Shown: positions 51,723 to 61,546, counted from the stretch's first letter. The stretch is 64,000 nt of DNA from DATAEK01 sp036258055 (GCA_036258055.1 DATAEK010000067.1:8822-72821), one strand, 5' to 3'. Numbers and translations: made by a program. The notes: a model not told the origin generated them from the sequence alone.

Positions 51723-52712
51723 ATGAGATTCCTTCGTCCGGACCTGGCGCATTGGGGGCTCGTCGTACCGCTGTTCGTGGCGTTCTGGGCGATTCACCGC
51801 CATGCGCGCCATGCCTTCCGGCGGCGCGCCGCGATCGCTCCGCGGTTCGCCCGTCTTTCCCGTCGATCGTCGACCGCGCGTAATCTCGGAGTGCTCGCGC
51901 TCGCGGTTCTGGCCGGCTCGGCGCTCGTCTTCGCGCTCGTGCGCCCGCAGGCGCTCCTCACGCGGCAGTTACCGGAATACGAGCGGCAGGATCTCGTCGT
52001 GCTCCTGGATCGCTCGGTCTCGATGAACGCGCACGACATCGCGCCCTCCCGGTTCTCGCGCGCGACGCTCGAGATCCGCAACTTCGTCCGGCAGAAGCCG
52101 GAGGGCATCGATCGCATCGCGCTGGTGGGGTTTGCCGACGCGGCGGTCGTCCTCTCCTACCTGACGCGCGACGTCGACAGCGTGCTCTTCTACTTCGACT
52201 GGATCGACGACGACCCGACGCCGCTCTTCGGCACCAACATCGGCGCCGCGCTCAAGAGCGCAATGGACGTCGCGAACAAGGACACCCAGCCGACACGGAA
52301 GCTGTTTCTGATCGTCTCCGACGGAGAGGACTACGGATCCGAGCTGAAACGCGCGCTGGAGATGGCCCGTGCCGCCGGCTTCCGCGTGAACTGCATCGGC
52401 GTCGGCGCTGACGACCCGGTGCCCATTCCGCTGCGGACGGCCGAAGGGCGCGAGACCTACCTGCGCGACGACGCCGGGCGACAGATACAGACCCGGTTCT
52501 CGGAGACCACGCTCCGCGGAATTGCGGCGGCGACCGGCGGCCGCTACCTCCGATCGACCACCGGCGCGGAGCTTCAGCGCGCCATCACCGAGATCGTTTC
52601 CGGCGAGCGAAGGATCCTCGGTTACCACACGTTCACCGAATACCGCGATCTCTATCCTGCCGGGCTCGCCCTTGCGGCGCTCGCCGCTGCCGGCCTATGG
52701 CTGCTCCTGTGA
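51723..52712 (+). CDS. VWA-domain membrane protein (BatA/BatB-like), first copy
   Basis: 329 residues: N-terminal membrane segments (HWGLVVPLFVAFWAI; LGVLALAVLAGSALVFALV), a periplasmic von Willebrand A domain with the MIDAS motif DRSVS (VVLLDRSVSMNAHD), the later Thr/Asp region (FGTNIGAAL; VSDGEDYGSE), and a C-terminal membrane helix (PAGLALAALAAAGLWLLL). ATG 51723 has AGGTGAT upstream. It overlaps the MoxR gene that follows. VWA proteins of this type work with MoxR AAA ATPases as metal-dependent assembly factors. Confidence 0.92.
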   Translation: MRFLRPDLAHWGLVVPLFVAFWAIHRHARHAFRRRAAIAPRFARLSRRSSTARNLGVLALAVLAGSALVFALVRPQALLTRQLPEYERQDLVVLLDRSVSMNAHDIAPSRFSRATLEIRNFVRQKPEGIDRIALVGFADAAVVLSYLTRDVDSVLFYFDWIDDDPTPLFGTNIGAALKSAMDVANKDTQPTRKLFLIVSDGEDYGSELKRALEMARAAGFRVNCIGVGADDPVPIPLRTAEGRETYLRDDAGRQIQTRFSETTLRGIAAATGGRYLRSTTGAELQRAITEIVSGERRILGYHTFTEYRDLYPAGLALAALAAAGLWLLL

Positions 52713-53749
52713 CGATGATGCACGAGACTGCGACTGCCTCCGGGGAATGGACGACCGAACACGCGCTCGGGCTGATCGCCGGCCTGGAAGCAGAGGTCAG
52801 TGAGGTCATCGTCGGGCAGGAGGTGCTGATCCGCCGCCTCTTGACCGCGCTCTTCGCGGCGATCCCATTCGCGACCGCGCGAACGGGGGCGCGCGCAGGC
52901 TGCGGTCACGTCCTGCTCGAAGGTGTTCCGGGCGTCGCGAAAACGCTCACCGCCACGACGCTGGCCCAGGCGATTTCAGCCCGGTTCCAGCGCATTCAGC
53001 TCACGCCGGACATGATGCCGGCCGACATCCTCGGCACCCGCATCTACGATGCGAAGGCTGCCGTGTTCCGCATCGAGCAGGGACCGATCTTCACCAACAT
53101 CCTGCTGGCCGACGAGATCAACCGCGCCACGCCGAAGACCCAGAGCGCCCTGCTCGAGGCGATGCAGGAGCGCCAGGTCACCTTGTCGGACACGACGTTT
53201 CCGCTCGAGGATCCCTTCTGGGTGCTGGCGACGCAGAACCCGGTGGAGCAGGAAGGTGTGTACGCGCTGCCCGAAGCGCAGCTCGATCGGTTCTCGATGA
53301 TGCTGCGCGTCGGGTACCCGAGCGCGCCGCACGAGATCGAGATGCTGCACGCCCGCTTCACGGAGCGGGCGGTCACGCATCGGGTGTGGCCGGCTGACGT
53401 CACGCGCCTGCGGGCGTACATCCGCGACACCGTGTTCGTCAATGACCGGCTGCTCGACTACATCGTCCGGCTCGGACGGGCCACGCGCGACCCGGGTGAG
53501 GTCGGGCGGGCAGATCTCGCGGAGCTGCTCATCCTGGGCATCTCGCCGCGGTCCTACCAGCACGTGCTCGCGCTCGCACGGGTGACGGCGTTCATTCACG
53601 GGCGGACCTACGTGCTGCCGGGTGACGTGAAGGAGATCTACGCGGACGCCGCGCGCCATCGCATCGCCAGAAGCATCCGCGCGCAGGCGGAGAACATCGA
53701 GGCCGATCACATCCTCTCGGAAATCCTGAAGTCGGTGCCGATCCCATGA
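52709..53749 (+). CDS. MoxR-type AAA+ ATPase
   Basis: 346 residues. Walker A GVPGVAKT, Walker B LLADEINRATPKTQSALLEAMQE, sensor ATQNPVEQEGVYALPEAQLDRF and the C-terminal helical lid (RADLAELLILGISPRSYQHVLALAR) are all present. A cytosolic chaperone-like ATPase that activates or assembles partner proteins with VWA and DUF58 proteins. I chose GTG 52709 (GTGA overlap with the VWA stop) among GTG 52709, ATG 52715 and ATG 52697. Confidence 0.95.
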   Translation: MTMMHETATASGEWTTEHALGLIAGLEAEVSEVIVGQEVLIRRLLTALFAAIPFATARTGARAGCGHVLLEGVPGVAKTLTATTLAQAISARFQRIQLTPDMMPADILGTRIYDAKAAVFRIEQGPIFTNILLADEINRATPKTQSALLEAMQERQVTLSDTTFPLEDPFWVLATQNPVEQEGVYALPEAQLDRFSMMLRVGYPSAPHEIEMLHARFTERAVTHRVWPADVTRLRAYIRDTVFVNDRLLDYIVRLGRATRDPGEVGRADLAELLILGISPRSYQHVLALARVTAFIHGRTYVLPGDVKEIYADAARHRIARSIRAQAENIEADHILSEILKSVPIP

Positions 53750-54627
53750 TTCCCGAAGAAGTCATGCGCGAGCTGCGCTACATCGAGGTGACGACCGCGA
53801 GGAAGATGCGCAACCCGCGCGTCGGACCGTACACCAGCCGCCTGCGCGGCTCGGGGTTCGATTTCGACGAACACCAGCCGTACCGGCCGGGAGACGACGT
53901 CCGGCGGATCGACTGGAACGTCACTGCCAGGATGGATGCCCCGTTCGTGCGTCACACGCACGCGGAGCGCGAGCTCAACATGATGATCGCGATCGACGTG
54001 TCGCGGTCGATGTCGCTCGGGACCTCGCACTATTCGAAGCGAGAGACGATGACGTTCATCACCGCCTCGCTGCTCTTCTCGGCGCTCTCGAGCCAGATCA
54101 ACACTGGTTTCCTCGCATTCTCGGACCGGGTGATTACGTCGAGCCCGCCGCGCCGCACGCGCGCGGCAGCATGGTCCGTGCTGCAGCAGTGCTGGTCGGC
54201 GCAGACAAGTTCGGGACGCACCGCGCTCGTTCCGATGATCAGGCACCTGCTCTCCACGCTGCGGCGCATGAGCATCGTGGTCCTCGTCTCTGATTTCATG
54301 ACCGATGAGGGTCTCTTCGAGAGCCGCGAGCTGTCGATGCTCGCGGCGAAGCACGACGTCATCGCGGTGGTTCCCGAGGATCCGGGTGAACGGCAGCTGC
54401 CCGCCGGGCCCGGCTACCTGCAGGTACGCGATCTCGAGTCCGGACGTCACACCACGGTGGATCTGGGCACGGGCTCGCGCCGCGCGTACGCGGCGGAGGC
54501 CCGCCGCCGGCGCGCCGCGCTCGTGAACGCGTTCTACAAGGTGCCGATCGAACACATCTTCGTGCCGACCGACGAGAGTCCGGTCGAGCCGCTGCTGTCG
54601 TTCTTCTCGAGGAGTCTCGCACGGTGA
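53746..54627 (+). CDS. DUF58 protein of the MoxR/Bat operon
   Basis: 293 residues. It has the DUF58 signature GPYTSRLRGSGFDFDEHQPYRPGDDVRRIDWNVTAR followed by a VWA-like fold with MIAIDVSRSMS. ATG 53746 overlaps the MoxR stop (ATGA). DUF58 proteins are obligate neighbours of MoxR and are thought to act with it on partner VWA proteins. Cytosolic; no membrane segment is seen. Confidence 0.93.
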   Translation: MIPEEVMRELRYIEVTTARKMRNPRVGPYTSRLRGSGFDFDEHQPYRPGDDVRRIDWNVTARMDAPFVRHTHAERELNMMIAIDVSRSMSLGTSHYSKRETMTFITASLLFSALSSQINTGFLAFSDRVITSSPPRRTRAAAWSVLQQCWSAQTSSGRTALVPMIRHLLSTLRRMSIVVLVSDFMTDEGLFESRELSMLAAKHDVIAVVPEDPGERQLPAGPGYLQVRDLESGRHTTVDLGTGSRRAYAAEARRRRAALVNAFYKVPIEHIFVPTDESPVEPLLSFFSRSLAR

Positions 54628-54644
54628 CGCGTCCATTTGGCCGA

Positions 54645-54776
54645 TCGTCAGCTAGATCCTCTCCCGCCTTCGCCAAGGCTACGGCGTGCCTCGCCGACCA
54701 GCTTTCGCCAAGGCTACGGCGGTGCGCCGAAGCGCTACGCGCGAAGGCGGAAGCGACTCCGGCGAGAAGCCAGCCG
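54645..54776. repeat. CGCCTTCGCCAAGGCTACGG repeat inserted at the 5' end of the BatD-like gene
   Basis: CTTCGCCAAGGCTACGGCG occurs twice (54668-54686 and in part 54705-54722), followed by the inverted GCGCTACGCGCGAAGGCGG. The element interrupts what is otherwise a string of 4-nt gene overlaps: the frame opened by GTG 54624, which overlaps the DUF58 stop, passes through the repeat into the real protein. Confidence 0.7.
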
Positions 54777-55829
54777 ATGTCGCGCGCCGGTGGCCCGGTG
54801 GGTGTCATCGCCCTCACGGCCGGGCTCGTCTGCGTCCCGGCGGCGCTTCTCGCCCAGCAGCGCGGCGCGCCGACCGTCGAGTCGCTGCCCAGCACTGCGC
54901 ATACGGCAGGCCCGAGGCCGACGTCGGAGGTGCCGGAAGAAGACGTGTCCGCGCGAACGAGCCTCGATCGCACGGCCATGTTCGTGGGCGACCGGGTCAC
55001 CTACACCATCGAGGTCACGTGCCGGCGGGGACATGACGTGCTCGCAGACGATCTGTCGCGCGACAAGCTGAAGCTCGAAGGCCTCGATGTCGTCGGCACG
55101 GACACCGCACGTCAGGCCGACGGGGACGTGACTCGTTACCAGTTCCGCTACGTCCTGACGACCTACCATGTCGGCGTACCGGTATTGAAGATCGCGCCGT
55201 TTACCGCGCGCTATTACGTCAAGCGCGCCGGCCAGCGGCTCGACGATGCGCCGCCGGCCGGGACGGTGCAGGTGCCGGGCGCCGTGATTGCGTTTCGCAG
55301 CCTGCTGCCCGACGACCAGCCGACATATCCGGCGCGAGACTCGCGGCCTGCCGTAGCCCGCGCGTCACAGTTCCGTGTGCTCCAGCCGGTCGGCCTCGGG
55401 TTGATCCTCCTGTCCATCGCGCCGGTTGCGCTGCTGGCGCTGGCCGGCCTGCGCCGCGCTCAGCAGCGCCGACGAACCACAACGCGCCGCTCGCTGCGCC
55501 AGGCGCGGCAGGCCTCGCGCGCGTCGTTCGAGGCCATGCGCGCAGCCGATCCGGCGTCACCCGACGAGCGTCGTGAGGCGTTCGCGCGCCTCGACACGCT
55601 GGTGCGTCAGCACCTCAGCGACGTCTGCGGCGTGCCGGCCGCGAGCCTCACGCCGACTGAAATCGCCGCCGCGCTCAGCACGCGTCCCTCCGGTGCTCCC
55701 GTGGAGCTGGCATCGTCGGTCTTGACGACCTGCGAGCTGGCGCGCTACGCCCCACCGGCGCTTCTGCCCTCCGCGTCGGTCTGGCAGGACACGCTCGCCC
55801 ACGCCGAGCAGGTTCTCGCCGCCCGCTGA
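54777..55829 (+). CDS. BatD-like exported protein
   Basis: 350 residues from ATG 54777. It has a signal peptide (MSRAGGPVGVIALTAGLVCVPAALLAQQ), an exported beta-sandwich region (EEDVSARTSLDRTAMFVGDRVTYTIEV...YHVGVPVLKIAPFTARYYV) that matches the BatD/oxygen-tolerance pattern, one membrane helix (LGLILLSIAPVALLALAGL) and a cytosolic helical tail. The in-frame GTG 54624 would give 401 residues but would place 51 repeat-derived residues before the signal peptide. The ancestral start was probably 54624-coupled before the repeat came in. Confidence 0.8.
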   Translation: MSRAGGPVGVIALTAGLVCVPAALLAQQRGAPTVESLPSTAHTAGPRPTSEVPEEDVSARTSLDRTAMFVGDRVTYTIEVTCRRGHDVLADDLSRDKLKLEGLDVVGTDTARQADGDVTRYQFRYVLTTYHVGVPVLKIAPFTARYYVKRAGQRLDDAPPAGTVQVPGAVIAFRSLLPDDQPTYPARDSRPAVARASQFRVLQPVGLGLILLSIAPVALLALAGLRRAQQRRRTTTRRSLRQARQASRASFEAMRAADPASPDERREAFARLDTLVRQHLSDVCGVPAASLTPTEIAAALSTRPSGAPVELASSVLTTCELARYAPPALLPSASVWQDTLAHAEQVLAAR

Positions 55830-55835
55830 TTCGCC

Positions 55836-56858
55836 ATGCGGTTCCTACACCCCGGGCTTGCGTGGTGGCTGATTGGGGCGCTTCCTGCAATCTGGCTGCT
55901 CCGCTGGACGGCGCATCGGCGCCTCGGAACGGCGAGCACGGTTCCCTGGGTGTTCGCCCGCGCGCACCGCGCCTCGTGGATCCGGCGGCTGCCAGCGGGT
56001 GTACTCCTGCTCGGCCTGATTCTGCTGGGCGCTGCGCTGCTCGATCCGGTGATCCCCTACTCGGAGGCGGAAGTCCAGTCGCACGGCCTCGACATCGTGA
56101 TTGCGCTCGATCTCTCGTCGAGCATGCAGGAGCAGATGGAGCGCACGCCGCCGCCCCGCACGCTCCAGAACCTGACGTTCACGAACCAGGACGCGCGCGT
56201 GGTCGCCCGTCCGCCGGGGAAGACGCGCCTGGAAGCCACGAAGGACGCGATCAAAGCATTCGTGCGCCGCCGCCGTGACGACAGAGTGGGCCTCGTCGTC
56301 TTCTCCGACAACGCCTACGTCGTCAGTCCGCTCACCTTCGATCACGAGTATCTCGTTCGGTACATCGATCTGGTCGACGACCAGATCCTGCGCGGCGAAG
56401 GCATGACCGCGATCGGCGAAGGCCTTGCGCTGTCGGACTACCTGCTGTCGCGCCAGTCCGCGAGCGGCGGACGACGCAATCAGGTCGTCGTGCTCTTCAC
56501 CGACGGCGAGAACAATACCGGCCGCGAGCCGATCGAAGTGCTGAAGGAGGCAGACGCCGCGAACATACGGGTGCACATGGTCGGCGTCGCGCTCGAGGAG
56601 GAGATCAGGAAGAAGCCACAGGTGCAGCGCCTGCTGCAGGCGATCCGCGGCTACGGCGGCCGCTACTTCAACGCCGACACCGTGCGGGATCTCGAGGCCG
56701 CCTCTCGCGCCATCGACGCGGCGGAGAAGGGCGTCCTCGTCAGCCGGACCTATCTGCGCGACACGCCCGTCTATCAGTGGTTCGCGATTCCGGCACTGGT
56801 GTGCCTGGCGCTCGCAATGGGGCTGCGCGCCATTCCGGTGTTCATCGATCAGACGTGA
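55836..56858 (+). CDS. VWA-domain membrane protein (BatA-like), second copy
   Basis: 340 residues. N-terminal membrane segments (LAWWLIGALPAIWLLRW; LPAGVLLLGLILLGAALLDPV), a VWA domain with the MIDAS DLSSS (IVIALDLSSSMQEQ), FTDGENNTGREP, and a C-terminal membrane helix (FAIPALVCLALAMGL). ATG 55836, 6 nt after the BatD-like stop. Last gene of the Bat operon; it ends before a repeat-filled gap. Confidence 0.92.
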   Translation: MRFLHPGLAWWLIGALPAIWLLRWTAHRRLGTASTVPWVFARAHRASWIRRLPAGVLLLGLILLGAALLDPVIPYSEAEVQSHGLDIVIALDLSSSMQEQMERTPPPRTLQNLTFTNQDARVVARPPGKTRLEATKDAIKAFVRRRRDDRVGLVVFSDNAYVVSPLTFDHEYLVRYIDLVDDQILRGEGMTAIGEGLALSDYLLSRQSASGGRRNQVVVLFTDGENNTGREPIEVLKEADAANIRVHMVGVALEEEIRKKPQVQRLLQAIRGYGGRYFNADTVRDLEAASRAIDAAEKGVLVSRTYLRDTPVYQWFAIPALVCLALAMGLRAIPVFIDQT

Positions 56859-57125
56859 TGCCGGAGCCCGCTGCGGATACGACTAGCGACATGTGCCGGA
56901 GCGCTGCCTGTGGGACGCATTTAGCCTCGGAGTCCTCATCGCCCGCGTCGTCATGCGTGTCGGTCACGCGAGACGGGGTCGCGGGTCCGACTTCAGACAC
57001 GCAGGCTGCCCGCCGGCATTGGCCAGCGGCGGGCGGCAAGGCCGAAGGCCGTCGCGCGAAGCGCGTAGAGCGCGTGGGGGTGGGGCCCCACGCGCATTGA
57101 GAGAAGCAATCAACGAGCCCGAGCC
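56859..57125. repeat. Intergenic gap with inverted GC-rich palindromic repeat (56990-57105)
   Basis: Contains GCGCGAAGCGCG and GGGGGTGGGGCCCCAC (57074-57095), the inverse of the element at 10515-10735 and 27438-27505. It separates the convergent Bat operon and secreted hydrolase gene. No other feature is recognised. Confidence 0.75.
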
Positions 57126-58835
57126 TTACTGCGTTCCGCTCTTCGGCGTGAGTTCGACGCTCTTGGCCTGCTCGACGTACCACGCGGCGGTCTTGTCGGA
57201 GAAGAACCCGCCCTTGCGCAGCGCGTCGGCGGCGTTCTGCACGCAGGCGACGTACTTCTCGCGCGTCAGCGTTTCATTCGGCTGCAGCAGACCGAGACGG
57301 CGCCAGGCTTGCGTCGGCGTCTCGCGGTAGTCCCAGACGCCGTTGCGGTTCATGTCGACGAAGACGGACTTCTTGTCGAGCGGCTCGATGCCCTGGCCGC
57401 TGAACGGCGCGAACGCCGTGTTGCCGGCCGTCGAGTCCGGATAGCTGTGGTAGACGCCCAATGGACAGGACACGTCGGGGAACGACAGCGCCGCGTTTTC
57501 GATGACGCCGTCTTTGTTCGCGTCGCCGAGCTCCGCCCAGTCGGACCGGGTCGGCGGCGGCGCGACACCCTTGTCCGCCCAGGCGTCGACCATGTCGATG
57601 AACTTGTCCATCGCTCTCGAGAGATCGATGGTCTGGTACTCGCTCGTCCGGCCGTCGGTCGCCCCCTCGCCGCCGGAGTGGCTGACGCTCCGCACTTCGT
57701 ACATGCGGTAGTTCGTCATCCCCTTGTCGCGCAGGATGCGCGCGTTGTTGCGCTTGTTTTCCAGGTAGCTGTTCGACATCCAGTCGGGATGCTTCGGCGG
57801 CCAGATGTTGTTGTAGCCCTGATGCGCGACGTCGATCATCGGCACGAACGCTGCCTCTTCGCCGGGAGTCGTGAAGAGCACGTCCTTCCCGTCTTTCATC
57901 ACGACCGGATACCACGTCCCGGCGGCCGGATCGTCGTTGAGCAGCCCATCGAAGTAGCGTTTGCCGTCACGGCCGACATTCAGACCGGGCGTGTAGTTGA
58001 GGCTGTGACCGATGCGCGCGCCCGCCGAGTGGCCGTACATATAGACGTGCACCGGCGTGCCAAGACGCTTGGCCATCGCGGCCTTCGCGACGTCCGCGAA
58101 GTCCATGATGTAATGCGCCGTGTCGTTGAACGCGACCGAATCAACCGTGGAACCGTCCTCGAGCGTCGCCGTGATCTCGCCGATGCCCTCCGTGGACGTG
58201 CGCCGCGTCTTGACCAGGATGTAGCCCTTGGCGACCATCAGGCGCTCGTACTTGTCGAGATCGCGTATCGGATTGGCCGTGTCGAGGTTCTTGTCCCACG
58301 CCTTGAGGCCCCCTTCTTTGAACGACGCGCCGCGACCGTGCACGGTCACGAACATCTTGCCGTTCCACGCCGCCTTGTCGGCCGGGTAGACGATCACCAT
58401 CGCCGCGCCCTTCGCGCGCTCGTATTTCGCGACGCCGAAGAGGACCGGCCGAGGTCCCCACGTCTGCGGAAACACGAGGTCGGGGCCGTTGGTGAAGTAG
58501 TCCTTGTAGTCGCCCACCTTCGCCAGGTAGCCGTCGACGCTGCCGTCGAGACCGACGTCGATGCGGTTGTACGCTTTGCCGTCGTAGCTCAGGGCGCTCT
58601 CGATCATCTGGCAGGACGTCGGCCCGACTTTGTGACCCTTGACGTCGCGCGGCGGCAGCAGCAGATCGTCACAGGACGTGGCCGCGCCGGGTGTACCGGT
58701 CGCGGTCGCGCGCGGCGGCTGACTCTGAGCCTGACCCGCCAGTTGACTCTGGAGCGCGACGCTGAAAAACGTCACCGCACACGCCGCCGCGCCGAGGCCG
58801 CGAAACGTTCTGGCTGATGGCAAGAATTGTGTCAT
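57126..58835 (-). CDS. Secreted alpha/beta hydrolase-domain protein
   Basis: 569 residues with a signal peptide (FRGLGAAACAVTFFSVALQSQLAGQA). The nucleophile elbow is YGHSAGARIG (Ser near 273). Other supports are the oxyanion-side VTVHGRGASFKEGG, and a late HSGGEG segment that may supply the His. EKYVACVQ near the C-terminus and the EF-hand-like DANKDGVIEN and DMNRNGVWDY loops suggest Ca2+ binding. The length and motifs fit the large alpha/beta-hydrolase-domain family of exported esterases or amidases. ATG 58835 overlaps the stop of beta-propeller copy C by one base, so they are coupled. Confidence 0.85.
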   Translation of the reverse strand: MTQFLPSARTFRGLGAAACAVTFFSVALQSQLAGQAQSQPPRATATGTPGAATSCDDLLLPPRDVKGHKVGPTSCQMIESALSYDGKAYNRIDVGLDGSVDGYLAKVGDYKDYFTNGPDLVFPQTWGPRPVLFGVAKYERAKGAAMVIVYPADKAAWNGKMFVTVHGRGASFKEGGLKAWDKNLDTANPIRDLDKYERLMVAKGYILVKTRRTSTEGIGEITATLEDGSTVDSVAFNDTAHYIMDFADVAKAAMAKRLGTPVHVYMYGHSAGARIGHSLNYTPGLNVGRDGKRYFDGLLNDDPAAGTWYPVVMKDGKDVLFTTPGEEAAFVPMIDVAHQGYNNIWPPKHPDWMSNSYLENKRNNARILRDKGMTNYRMYEVRSVSHSGGEGATDGRTSEYQTIDLSRAMDKFIDMVDAWADKGVAPPPTRSDWAELGDANKDGVIENAALSFPDVSCPLGVYHSYPDSTAGNTAFAPFSGQGIEPLDKKSVFVDMNRNGVWDYRETPTQAWRRLGLLQPNETLTREKYVACVQNAADALRKGGFFSDKTAAWYVEQAKSVELTPKSGTQ

Positions 58836-61042
58836 CACCGGTTGAATCCCCCTGATACGGTTGCAGGTTTCTTGAACAGCTCCGGCATCGTGAACATGAA
58901 AAGCGCGTTGCTCACGCTGTCGATGGCGTAGACCTCGCGATCGCGAGGGTTGATAGCGACGCCCGCAGGCCAGACGAGTCCCGTCGCCGGACCCTTGATG
59001 ACGCCACGCGGCGGCACGTCGCCGTTGTCGTCGATGCTCCAGACGCCGATGAACCCCGTCTTGTCCGGGTTCCAGGGCGACGGCCGTTCCTGTTCGGGGT
59101 CGTAGTTCTCGAAGTTGTTCTTGATCGTCGCGAAGATCTGTCCGCGCTCCTCATCGACCACGACCTGACGGATCTTGATGATGCCGGTTCGCGGACCGGC
59201 AATGACCGCGCGCGGCGCCACATCGCCGGTGTCCGTGCGATTGAAGATGAGGATGCCATCCTCGGACTCACGGCCGCCCAGATCGACGCGATTGCCGATG
59301 ATGATCAGGTTGTGCACGGAATCGACGGTGATCCCATAGATGTTTCTGATCTTTGTCTTGGGGCCGCCCAGCTTGCGAATCGGCTCGACATCGCCGTTGG
59401 CCATTCGCGAAAACACCAGGACGCTGTCGTCGCCCGAGTCCACCATCAACTCGTCGTGCGCGACGTCCACGTACAACGTATCCGGTTGCACCAGCCGGGT
59501 CTTCGGTCCCTGCAGGACGCGCAGCGGCGGCTCTCCGCCGTTCGCTCCGCCTGGAAGCGTCAGCACCGCGCCCCCGAGCGCCACCGGCACGACGATCTCG
59601 TCGTGCTTCGGGTTGTAGAAGATGCCGTGCATCGTCCGGCTGACTCTTGCCGTCTGGCCGGCAATCACGCGCGTCGGCTTGGCATTTCCGTTTGCCAACC
59701 TGGCAAACGCCGAGATCCTCGGCTCGCTGACTCAATTCGGGACGAGTAGCTCGTCGCGCTTCGAGTCGTAGGCGATGGCGCCCGGGTTGCCGAAGCCGAC
59801 CGTCGGCGAGCCCGCTGGCGCATTGCGCACGATCCGCTTCGGAGCGACGTCGCCGCCCGCGGTTCTCGCGAACACCAGCGCGGTGTGATCGCCGTAGTTG
59901 GCGACCCAGATCTCGTCGTTCTTCACGTCGAAGGTGACGCCCATCGGCCCGTGAATGCCCGTGCGCGGCCCCTTGAGGATGCGGACAGGGGCCACGTCGC
60001 CGGTCGCGGTGCGGCTGAAAATCCGGATCGAGCTGTCGCCGCTGTTGGCAACGGCCATCTCGTCGTGTTCGGCGTCGAGGGTGAGGGCCATCGGCCAGTT
60101 CAAGCCCGTCTTCGCGCCCTGGATGCGGCGGATTGGCGCCACGTCGCCCGTCGCCTCGCCGCCGTACACCGTGATCGAGGGCTCGTCGAAGCGGCCGCCG
60201 ACGAGCGAGCCGGGCGTGCCCCCGCGCCGACCGCCAGTGACCGTCCCGGGCAGCGTCTCACGGCCATTCTGGTTGCCGTGGTTGGCGACGAGGATCTCGT
60301 TGTTCTTGCCGTCGAAGACGACGCCGTGCGGATCGCCCAGGCCGGTCTTCGGTCCGCGAATCATGCGGAGCGGGGCATCCGAGCCGCTCGCGTTCTGCGC
60401 GTAGATGACGATCTGGCGCGGACCTTCGACGCTGACCGCCACTTCCTTGCGTACCGGGTTGATCGAGAGTCCCCAGGCCTGGTGCGGCACGTTCAGCACG
60501 CGCTTCGGCTTGACGTTGCCTTCGGCGTCGTAGGGGAACACCATCATCCGGTCGCCGATGTCGTTGTCAACCGTGTAGACCTCGCGCGCCTCCGGATCGA
60601 CGGTGACGGCGGCGATGAACATCATGCCGGTCGAAGGTCCACGGATCCCGGTGATCGCCGGAACCGGCTCGTTGCCTTTCGAGGCGATGCGGCGATCGTA
60701 CGACCAGACCGCATGCCGGTTCGGATCGCTCACGAAGACGCGGTCGTTGATCGGATCGACCGCCACGCTGTGCAGCGTCGGGTAGGGATCGGACACCACG
60801 CGCGCTGGCGGCACGTCGCCGCCGGCGATGTGCGCCGCCGCCCAATCCGGCCACGCCTGCGGCGGAGGCGCGGGCGTCGGCTCATCGAGGCAGCCGTTCT
60901 CGCGCCCGAGGGCGAGCAGCCGCGCACCGCCGATGGATGGCCGGATGGCAGGGATCCCCCCCGTTGACGGCCGGTCCGGCTGCCAGCCGAACGCGCCAAA
61001 CAAAACGCAGCCGACAAGACTCAGAAGGACCCTTCGCGGCAT
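58835..61042 (-). CDS. Secreted beta-propeller protein with in-frame TGA, putative selenoprotein (copy C)
   Basis: 735 residues if the TGA at 59734-59732 (codon 437) is read through; conventional reading gives 61072-59732 and 59698-58835. Start ATG 61042 (MPRRVLLSLVGCVLFGAFGW, signal peptide); AGGAGG at 61066-61061 is 18 nt away, so a nearer non-ATG start is possible. Blades follow the ATGDVAPVRILxGPxTGIHGPMGVxFD...IWVAN pattern. The site reads DSKRDELLVPN, TGA, VSEPRISAFARLANGN, then blades continue. The hairpin after the TGA matches copies A and B. It is on the other strand and about 17 kb away, so not a recent tandem copy. Coupled to the secreted hydrolase downstream; a FadR-type site lies 45 nt upstream. 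Confidence 0.75.
59709..59734 (-). promoter_or_regulatory. Candidate SECIS-like recoding signal, copy C
   Basis: On the minus strand: TGA (59734-59732), 8-nt spacer GTCAGCGA, then stem GCCGAG (59723-59718), loop GAT (59717-59715), CTCGGC (59714-59709). A perfect 6-bp stem. The outer pair is G-C where copy B has C-G, a compensatory change. Confidence 0.75.
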
Positions 61043-61086
61043 ACGCAGAGTATTCAGACGCCTCCTACGCAAGTCAAGGGTCCTTT

Positions 61087-61097
61087 TGGTCCGACCT
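61087..61097. promoter_or_regulatory. Candidate FadR-type operator, site 9 (TGGTCCGACCT)
   Basis: In the context TTTTGGTCCGACCTTTGC, 45 nt upstream of the ATG of beta-propeller copy C. The same core as site 8. Confidence 0.6.
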
Positions 61098-61235
61098 TTG
61101 CTGCCGATACTCCCCTTGAGAGCCCCCGAGGCGCACCGCGCCGACGCCGGGTTGCCACCGATTTTTTGCTTGACTTGCCGCCCTGTCGGCGCGACGCTGC
61201 CTGACGCTCAATGGCCTGACCATAGCGATCCTTGT

Positions 61236-61540
61236 TGGGTTCGAAGGTTCTCGGGTTCTCGGGTTCTCCGGTTCGCGATGGAATCGAAGAGGCGGCCGAG
61301 CGACGGCGCAGGGGTGGCAGGCGAGCCCCTGGTTGAGCGAGCGAAGCGAGTCACCGCGAACTTGGCGTGCCGGCCGGGACCGCGCGCGTGAGGGTATGAG
61401 GGGCGGGCGGGACGAGGTCGATCGAAGGAATGAGACGCGCCGCCGGCGCGGCCGCCGGAACGGAGCGGGGCAACGGGGACCCCGCGAGCGACGGCGCAGG
61501 GGGGTCTGGGGGGCGAAGCCCCCCGGTTGAGGGTTGAGGA
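61236..61540. repeat. Composite intergenic repeat region
   Basis: A GGTTCTCGGGTTCTCGG run (61236-61275) is followed by GGAGCGGGGC...CCCCGCGAGCGACGGCGCAG and a GGGGGGCGAAGCCCCCC palindrome (61420-61527), the same element as at 34150 and 35296. The gap from 61098 to 61546 holds no gene that I can support; the leader and ribosome-binding site of the next receptor gene lie at its end. Confidence 0.75.
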
Positions 61541-61546
61541 GGAGCG

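Noticed and set aside
57309..58817. Long plus-strand open frame opposite the secreted hydrolase
   Set aside because: The product is Arg/Val/Asp-rich without motifs and lies wholly antisense to a gene with a signal peptide and a GHSAG elbow.
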